64,000 nucleotides of DNA from Litsea cubeba (taxonomy: Eukaryota; Streptophyta; Magnoliopsida; Laurales; Lauraceae), in the NCBI GenBank assembly GCA_012931725.1, contig CM022946.1, forward strand, positions 117,627,371 through 117,691,370, written 5' to 3'. The notes under the pieces were generated by a model. The model was not told the DNA's origin and did no database searches. It saw only the letters and a list, made by a program, of their open reading frames with translations. The translations under genes and the position numbers were made by a program. Positions 63,201 to 64,000 of the stretch are shown here, in pieces; the first letter of the stretch is position 1; each line of letters opens with the position of its first letter.

Positions 63201-63617
63201 TCCAACAGGCAAAAAGGCACAAATTGTTTAAGTAGTCCAATAAGAAGTCCAGGCCATAAGGCCCCAGTACAGTCAGCATTTAATCATGGCCAGAGTTTGT
63301 CAAAAAGCCCTTCTGTGGATGAGGCTTCAAAACGCACGAGGAAAGGAAGAGGTTTCAGCGAGCGATACTCTTATGTGCGCCGGTACCGTACACCTTCACC
63401 AGAGCGTTCACCTGTTAGGTCTCACCGCTTTGGGCAAAGAAATTTCCAATATAGGGATCATGATAGGTAAGGATAAATCATCTAACTGAATCAACCGAGG
63501 TTAGAAATTCTGATTTTATTTTGGCCTGTGTAGGTTTGCACGATATAGGAGTTACTCTGTCCGCTCACCGCCTCCAAGGTGTAACGGGAGCCCACCAAGA
63601 GGCAGAAGTCCTTCCAG
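27151..63617 (+). CDS. CYP63/CYP95: Multidomain nuclear cyclophilin (PPIase + RS domain), partial at 3' end
   Basis: Catalyses cis-trans isomerisation of peptidyl-prolyl bonds; plant relatives sit in nuclear speckles and bind SR splicing factors. Twelve coding exons join in phase (575 codons so far). Residues 8-187 are the cyclophilin domain. Residues matching human CypA R55, F60, M61, Q63, Q111, F113, L122 and H126 are present as R67, F72, M73, Q75, Q122, F124, L134 and H138, while W121 is H133, as in other cyclosporin-insensitive large cyclophilins. From residue 190 come basic KKRKRR and Ser/Asp runs, an acidic SHEEGEFSQEN segment (about 380), then SP/RS repeats and RGRGFSERYSYVRRYRTPSP. 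Size and order fit CYP63 or CYP95; which ortholog cannot be decided without the missing end. Introns span 67 bp to 17.7 kb. Confidence 0.93.
27478..27532 (+). CDS. CYP63/CYP95: Cyclophilin coding exon 2 (residues 28-46)
   Basis: Acceptor ACATTTCAG|C, donor ACAG|GTATTT. Encodes LFSDIVPKTAENFRALCT, the conserved helix region. The next intron is 12,415 bp. Confidence 0.95.
27750..28671. mobile_element. hAT element, 922 bp, non-autonomous
   Basis: TSD GTACCTTT at 27742-27749 and 28672-28679. Ends CAGGGTTTTAAAAAGGCGC and GCGCTTTTAAAAACACTG, with subterminal GCGCC-rich repeats. Inside, a 141-bp-spaced duplication begins gtggggcccatgctgaaatt at about 28117 and 28252. No transposase. Confidence 0.92.
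29224..31708 (-). mobile_element. Non-autonomous LTR retrotransposon, 2,485 bp, minus strand
   Basis: LTRs 29224-29568 and 31366-31708, TGATGCAGGC...CTGCATCA, near-identical. TSD ATACT at 29219-29223 and 31709-31713. The initiator-Met primer site reads TGGTATCAGAGC on the minus strand (31352-31363), and the purine tract GGGGAGAA abuts the left LTR. The internal region codes one short ORF (29603-30289) and no enzymes. The leader near 30980-31190 carries a tandem duplication of about 118 bp. Confidence 0.93.
29603..30289 (-). pseudogene. Short C-terminal-module ORF of the LTR element, one in-frame stop
   Basis: From ATG at 30289 the frame runs 228 codons with a single TGA at 30053-30055. It begins MESRSTHRVNQKKNSF and has a helical segment (MKIAVNQIQATIARMEIRL). 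It carries an acidic stretch, then PHIDFIFGN, LQVRHPTVRFHI and LIFDPGGLY before the stop. The last motifs recur in the elements at 41131 and 50054. No protease or polymerase motif. The function is unknown; it may be a gag relic or trans-acting factor. Confidence 0.65.
31934..32234. mobile_element. Mutator-type MITE split by a hAT MITE
   Basis: TSD TTTTAATAT (9 bp, perfect) at 31925-31933 and 32235-32243. Ends GGGAGATGCTC and GAGCATCTCCC, with inverted arms of about 60 bp once the nested MITE (31952-32093) is removed. Original size about 151 bp. Confidence 0.93.
31952..32093 (+). mobile_element. hAT MITE of the 142-bp family, copy 2
   Basis: Starts CTATGATTCACGGATAC and ends GTATCTGGGCATCATAG, with perfect 8-bp TSD CTTATGAG (31944-31951, 32094-32101). 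Inserted in one arm of the Mutator MITE. Confidence 0.95.
32509..33147. other. Intronic sequence with an aatttcgg-type repeat remnant
   Basis: Very AT-rich. The part at about 32940-33040 resembles the insertion at 18874. No gene. Confidence 0.5.
33148..33315 (+). pseudogene. RTE LINE 3' end
   Basis: Reads PKRTWMEVVKIDMKKCNF, then WRNRIRVANPNIAGTRL and stop, followed by (gat)n, the typical tail of plant RTE elements. Matches the C-terminal part of the LINE at 21970-24012, better preserved here. 5' truncated. Confidence 0.85.
33541..33593. repeat. Short hairpin: 20-bp arms, 13-nt loop
   Basis: ACTACTAGATTGATCAGATA (33541-33560) pairs with TATCTGATCAATCTGGTAGT (33574-33593); the only mismatch would be a G-U pair in RNA. 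No TSD seen, and too short for a typical plant miRNA precursor. Confidence 0.8.
33870..34090 (+). mobile_element. PIF/Harbinger fragment (left end only)
   Basis: Begins GGGGTCGTTTGCCTTTTAC after TAA (33867-33869) and follows the left 200 bp of the full element at 47917-49199. The right end is missing. Confidence 0.75.
34091..34523. other. Intronic sequence, no gene
   Basis: No ORF or element ends recognised. The copia element begins at 34529 after its TSD. Confidence 0.5.
34529..34794 (+). repeat. Copia 5' LTR
   Basis: 266 bp, TG...CA bounded, followed three bases later by the initiator-Met primer site. Confidence 0.95.
34816..35787 (+). other. Long open leader of the copia element (323 codons, status unclear)
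   Basis: Between primer site and gag the sequence is GC-rich and stays open for 323 codons in one frame, with two other long overlapping frames. It contains an imperfect duplication of about 60 bp, gggcagcatcctgcc at 35269 and 35588. Composition (Arg/Ser-rich) argues for accidental openness. Not called as a gene. Confidence 0.4.
35979..38460 (+). pseudogene. Copia gag-protease-integrase polyprotein, RT/RNase H deleted
   Basis: Starts MASSSSAKTTISNAKFEVEK at 35979. Gag with a CX2CX4HX4C zinc knuckle (CAFCRKKGHWKKDC, about 36690), the protease WILDSGCTYHMC (about 36843), then the integrase: H-H-C-C zinc motif (37250-37365), catalytic Asp in VHSDVWGP and RSDNGGEY, and Glu in NGVAERMNR. In-frame stops lie at 36153, 37038 and 38242, and frameshifts near 37683 and 37966. 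After EESVPTAYKEAKRHLEN the sequence jumps to ADMLTKV, the end of RNase H, and stops at 38458. The RT and most of RNase H are missing. Dead as it stands. Confidence 0.92.
38563..38831 (+). repeat. Copia 3' LTR
   Basis: 269 bp, near-identical to the 5' LTR; GTAAG follows. Confidence 0.95.
38837..39240. other. Intronic sequence, no gene
   Basis: Unremarkable. The motif gctgataagaacg/gctgataagaatgg recurs at about 38911 and 39193. No element ends recognised. Confidence 0.45.
39241..39525 (-). mobile_element. Probable 5'-truncated LINE, minus strand
   Basis: Starts with 19 T residues (poly-A on the minus strand) and continues as a unique 3'-UTR-like sequence. aaaatgtt occurs on both sides (39223, 39525) as a possible partial TSD. 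No ORF. Confidence 0.45.
39948..40036 (+). CDS. CYP63/CYP95: Cyclophilin coding exon 3 (residues 46-75)
   Basis: Acceptor AATGTAG|GTGAG, donor CTCAG|GTGTGT. Encodes LHYKGSPLHRIIKGFMAQ with catalytic R67 and F72-M73-x-Q75. The usual Phe before the catalytic His-Arg is Leu here (L65). Confidence 0.96.
40339..40363 (+). CDS. CYP63/CYP95: Cyclophilin coding exon 4 (residues 76-84), 25-nt microexon
   Basis: Acceptor ATTTGCAG|G, donor AATG|GTATGC. Encodes GGDFSKLN, completing the FMAQGGDF motif. It is required for the frame between exons 3 and 5. Confidence 0.93.
40449..40487 (+). CDS. CYP63/CYP95: Cyclophilin coding exon 5 (residues 84-97)
   Basis: Acceptor GGTTGCAG|GC, donor GCAG|GTGTGC, 39 nt. 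Encodes TGGESIYGGKFA, the loop and strand typical of divergent-loop plant cyclophilins. Confidence 0.95.
40561..40678 (+). CDS. CYP63/CYP95: Cyclophilin coding exon 6 (residues 97-136)
   Basis: Acceptor GATTGCAG|A, donor GATGG|GTAATT. Encodes SMANAGRDTNGSQFFITF with Q122 and F124, then SAHHLDG in which H133 replaces the cyclosporin-contacting Trp. The following intron is 17,662 bp. Confidence 0.96.
40698..41130 (-). pseudogene. L1 LINE 3' fragment with RNase H remnant, minus strand
   Basis: T-run at 40704-40721 marks the poly-A end. On the minus strand 40830-40935 reads KAIIESDSLCAIKWASYAPY then WQIIDWVDQLHHL, an L1-type RNase H. Begins 20 bases after coding exon 6, so close to its donor. 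Confidence 0.7.
41131..43919 (-). mobile_element. Ty3/gypsy-derived non-autonomous LTR element, minus strand, truncated
   Basis: Left LTR 41131-41489 (TGATGCAGGC...CCTGCATCA). The right LTR, about 43722-43919, lacks its outer start together with the primer site, and is cut at 43919 by the next element. LTRs share gccgaagcac, cctcaaagggaacaaaaccc and related blocks. Same family as the element at 29224 by LTR ends, purine-tract region and C-terminal module. The internal region holds a broken gag/protease relic. No TSD is recoverable. Confidence 0.75.
41490..42644 (-). pseudogene. Broken gag/aspartic protease relic (Ty3/gypsy type)
   Basis: On the minus strand 42324-41990 reads as a Ty3/gypsy aspartic protease: VIDNGS at the active site, KPYKVTWTHG, CLVSFKID, IWYDVIPM and KILGRPWLF. 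The catalytic motif carries N where DSG or DGG is usual, so it is probably inactive. Upstream (42644-42348) is an unplaced segment; downstream frames carry VQILQLKHPKVRLRIHT and a WIFNPGEHLPNS-like end adjoining the LTR. Several stops and shifts. Confidence 0.65.
43920..44960. mobile_element. Probable DNA-transposon derivative, class uncertain
   Basis: Starts CCCCTGTTTGGCATCTC and cuts an LTR. A roughly inverted GCATTACCAAACACCCC lies at 44807-44823, so PIF/Harbinger or hAT ends are possible, but no TSD was found. Inside are two diverged 340-bp tandem units (caccaatcttgagatatgtg at 44253 and 44593; gatccaaaccgttaga in each). gtttggcaactctac recurs at 44910. Confidence 0.5.
44961..45609. other. 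Intronic sequence, no gene
   Basis: A-rich tracts at 44950-45060, then unremarkable sequence. A short near-duplicate caccatatatcattta occurs at 45316 and 45351. Confidence 0.5.
45618..45960. mobile_element. hAT MITE, 343 bp
   Basis: TSD CTCAAGAT at 45610-45617 and 45961-45968. Ends CATGGTTCAAAATAGC and GCTATTTTGATCCTTG, with many subterminal GCTACG and GGCCGC motifs. Same family as 20891-21182. Confidence 0.95.
46329..47002. mobile_element. hAT element, 674 bp
   Basis: TSD GTCTTAAC at 46321-46328 and 47003-47010. Ends TAGGGCTGAACAAAACCGG and CTGGTTGTGCAGCCCTA. CCGGACCG/CGGTCCGG repeats crowd both ends. A local 66-bp duplication (aaaagttgtgaacaaaataa) lies at 46649 and 46685. No transposase. 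Confidence 0.95.
47011..47531. other. Intronic sequence with a 41-bp tandem pair
   Basis: catttctagcgactcaatgc repeats at 47161 and 47202. Otherwise unassigned. Confidence 0.6.
47917..49199. mobile_element. PIF/Harbinger element, 1,283 bp, non-autonomous
   Basis: Ends GGGGTCGTTTGTC and GACAAACGACCCC, TSD TAA at 47914-47916 and 49200-49202. The empty site is seen in the other LTR (near 49996). An 80-bp-spaced internal duplication (gagacctcttttattattat) lies at 48830 and 48910. No transposase. Confidence 0.92.
50172..51507. mobile_element. hAT element, 1,336 bp, inside the 5' LTR
   Basis: Flanks TTCAATAC (50164-50171) and TTCAATAG (51508-51515); the uninterrupted 3' LTR reads ttcaatacaccg. 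Starts CATGGATGAAGTTATTGGCC and ends GCTATTTTCATCCTTA. The left end is packed with GTAGCGGCC motifs in both orientations. A degenerate series ggcctta-attaaat(t/c)tcact- is repeated with a period of about 45 bp at 50885-51200. No transposase. Confidence 0.9.
51765..51776 (+). promoter_or_regulatory. Primer-binding site, initiator-Met tRNA
   Basis: TGGTATCAGAGC two bases after the 5' LTR end; the same 12-mer serves the copia element and, on the minus strand, three others in the window. Confidence 0.92.
52442..52583 (+). mobile_element. hAT MITE of the 142-bp family, copy 3
   Basis: Starts CTATGATGCATGGATAC and ends GTATCTGGGCATCATAG. Perfect TSD ATCCTGAC at 52434-52441 and 52584-52591. Same length as copy 2. 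Confidence 0.95.
53711..54497. mobile_element. hAT element, 787 bp, with a minisatellite core
   Basis: Perfect TSD GTGCCAGT at 53703-53710 and 54498-54505. Ends CTAGGAAGCACGGACAC and GTGTCCGTGCTTCTTAG, with GTGTCGGACAC-type palindromes near the left end. The middle is a 92-bp tandem array. Confidence 0.95.
53907..54366 (+). repeat. 92-bp minisatellite, five copies
   Basis: gagtaaaaaatgaaaagaaa starts units at 53907, 53999, 54091, 54183 and 54275, an exact 92-bp period. Units are nearly identical and end gattacaaagttaaaat. No coding sense. Confidence 0.95.
55072..56202. mobile_element. hAT element, 1,131 bp, inside the 3' LTR
   Basis: TSD CATTGAAT at 55064-55071 and 56203-56210; empty site in the 5' LTR (about 51607). 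Starts TAGGGGTGTTCACGGGT and ends TTTTGTACGCCTCTA. GGGTCGGGT/ACCCGACCC repeats lie at both ends. A 138-codon open frame (55316-55732) has no domain and is not called. Confidence 0.92.
56387..58340. other. Intronic sequence before coding exon 7, no gene
   Basis: Contains a 32-bp tandem pair (gatgtcatttggtgcagttc at 56838 and 56870). An 87-codon minus frame at 57122-57385 has no recognisable domain. It ends in the polypyrimidine tract and acceptor tttttcttgcag of exon 7. Confidence 0.6.
58341..58501 (+). CDS. CYP63/CYP95: Cyclophilin coding exon 7 (residues 136-190)
   Basis: Acceptor TTCTTGCAG|C. Encodes KHVVFGKVVHGMDILKKLEQ with H138, and PVKIVDCGE, the end of the isomerase fold. The GTAAGC at 58402 is coding (VS), not a donor. 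The real donor AAAG|GTGCAC is weak; reading through ends at a stop after GALVYFWYA (58528). Confidence 0.94.
58586..58922 (+). CDS. CYP63/CYP95: Cyclophilin coding exon 8 (residues 190-302)
   Basis: Acceptor TTTGCAG|AAAAG. Encodes KKRKRRYSSPDSYSS, an acidic Ser/Asp run, then Arg/Lys-rich runs likely serving as nuclear localisation signal and low-complexity RS-type interaction surface. Donor AAATG|GTCTGT is weak; read-through adds SVV and stops (58935). Confidence 0.92.
59104..59240 (+). CDS. CYP63/CYP95: Cyclophilin coding exon 9 (residues 302-348)
   Basis: Acceptor ATCAACAG|G, donor TCAAG|GTATTC. Encodes STETYSDSVSES and a Ser/Lys-rich linker. The following intron is 3,445 bp. Confidence 0.88.
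59901..60595. mobile_element. Probable hAT relic, same family as 45618
   Basis: Begins CAAAGGATCAAAATAGC, the complement of the right end of the 45618 element, and carries ggcggcc, tagcggg and cgtagcggcc motifs at 59940-60010 and 60460-60580. The other terminus and TSD were not found, so it is probably truncated. Confidence 0.5.
60596..62685. other. Remainder of the 3.4-kb coding intron 9, no gene
   Basis: Contains a diverged direct duplication: 61313-61500 and 61555-61750 share aagaagataaa/gaagataaaagg, gctccatatacagataag/gctccagttaggtc, ttcccatatac and ttttcttg-agt blocks. A (CT)n microsatellite lies at about 62602-62622. No ORF with a domain. Confidence 0.6.
62686..62893 (+). CDS. CYP63/CYP95: Cyclophilin coding exon 10 (residues 348-417)
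   Basis: Acceptor TTCTTCAG|G. Encodes GKLSSPVLEKARAADRPKR and the acidic EEGEFSQENEL segment, ending DDYSS. Donor AGCAG|GTCCAA is weak; read-through stops after KLKIKH (62918). Confidence 0.9.
63074..63466 (+). CDS. CYP63/CYP95: Cyclophilin coding exon 11 (residues 417-548)
   Basis: Acceptor TTGAGCAG|G, donor GATAG|GTAAGG. RS/SP repeats (RSPVPSHKRSSSASPKPSPK), then KRTRKGRGFSERYSYVRRYR and TPSPERSPVRS, which is diagnostic for the CYP63/CYP95 tail. Confidence 0.93.
63534..63617 (+). CDS. CYP63/CYP95: Cyclophilin coding exon 12 (residues 548-575), end uncertain
   Basis: Acceptor GTGTAG|G. Encodes RYRSYSVRSPPPRCNGSPPR and GRSPSR. The proposed donor is CCAG|GTTCTC (63618); without it the frame leaves RS composition and stops at about 63720. 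Further RS exons are expected beyond 64000. Confidence 0.75.
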
Positions 63618-64000
63618 GTTCTCTCGCTCTCTCATACTTGCATGCTTTAGGTGCATTTTCATTTTGAAGCTGAGGATTCACAGCCGATCTTGCTATTTTG
63701 GGACATCACTTTACCCTTAAAATTTAAATTTTTTTGGTGAAATAAAGTTTTAATTGATTTATTTGTTTCCAGGAATGGGCTGTCGTGCTTTTTTCTTTGC
63801 ATTCCAGTAGTCTCTTTGAGTAACAAAATCTATCTAAAATCACTGGCTACATTTATTATGACAGTTTGCTGCTTTAGAATCTTGTTCTCATTCCTGATTT
63901 TGCTCGTCTCTGTTAGAGAAAAGGTTGATTGGTCAACAGACCTTTTGTTGACTTCTCTTTAACTGCCCACTTCTCAGAAAAGGTTCTCCAAATTCACTGT
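63618..64000 (+). other. Intron after coding exon 12 (inferred), window end
   Basis: T-rich, without RS-type coding sequence. An acceptor-like tttgtttccag at 63773 is followed by sequence that does not read as RS domain. The next exon is expected outside the window. Confidence 0.5.

Noticed and set aside
63773..64000. Possible further coding exon after tttgtttccag
   Set aside because: The frame after this acceptor gives hydrophobic, non-RS sequence unlike the expected tail of the cyclophilin.
1..64000. tRNA, rRNA, CRISPR or bacterial-type operon
   Set aside because: No complete tRNA cloverleaf, rRNA segment or regular spacer array was seen; the window is plant nuclear DNA.

Overview
The window is nuclear DNA of a flowering plant with a large, transposon-rich genome. 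The evidence is GT-AG introns up to 17.7 kb, plant-type LTR retrotransposons primed by initiator-Met or Asp tRNA, L1 and RTE LINE relics, and many hAT, Mutator and PIF/Harbinger elements with readable target-site duplications (TSDs). Species cannot be read from the sequence; a magnoliid or other woody lineage would fit the intron sizes, but that is a guess.

One host gene is clear: a nuclear multidomain cyclophilin of the plant CYP63/CYP95 type (peptidyl-prolyl isomerase domain plus arginine/serine-rich tail) on the + strand. Twelve coding exons join in phase from the start codon at 27151 to 63617, giving 575 codons, and the tail runs on past the window. An acceptor 16 bases before the start codon implies at least one upstream non-coding exon; the best candidate ends at 17939, below a TATA-like element, which would make the gene at least 46 kb. 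Intron load is uneven: seven coding introns are 67-302 bp, while those of 12.4, 17.7 and 3.4 kb hold most of the repeats.

Layout. 1-4.1 kb: direct repeats and a 327-bp tandem array, one unit split by a 192-bp element with perfect inverted ends around a tRNA-like body. 4.1-11.9 kb: a very young, complete but pol-less LTR retrotransposon with one long ORF. 11.9-17.5 kb: old repeats, a Mutator MITE, an L1 tail and a Pack-MULE-like element just upstream of the putative promoter. 17.9-27.1 kb (inferred UTR intron): a short LTR/TRIM-like element, a hAT MITE, a degenerate RTE LINE and an L1 RNase H relic. 27.5-39.9 kb (coding intron 2): two hAT elements, one carrying an LTR element and a MITE-in-MITE, a PIF fragment, and a Ty1/copia element lacking reverse transcriptase. 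40.7-58.3 kb (coding intron 6): a gypsy-derived non-autonomous element, several hATs, and an LTR element split by a second LTR element that itself took four later DNA-transposon hits. 58.3-63.6 kb: the RS-rich exons.

Most insertions can be ordered in time because their TSDs close exactly. Apart from the cyclophilin there is no sign of a second host gene. The observations most worth following are the tRNA-like body inside inverted repeats, a C-terminal protein module shared by unrelated-looking pol-less LTR elements (whose stop codon is supplied by the LTR itself), the Pack-MULE beside the promoter, and the weak splice donors and stop-start uORF of the cyclophilin gene.
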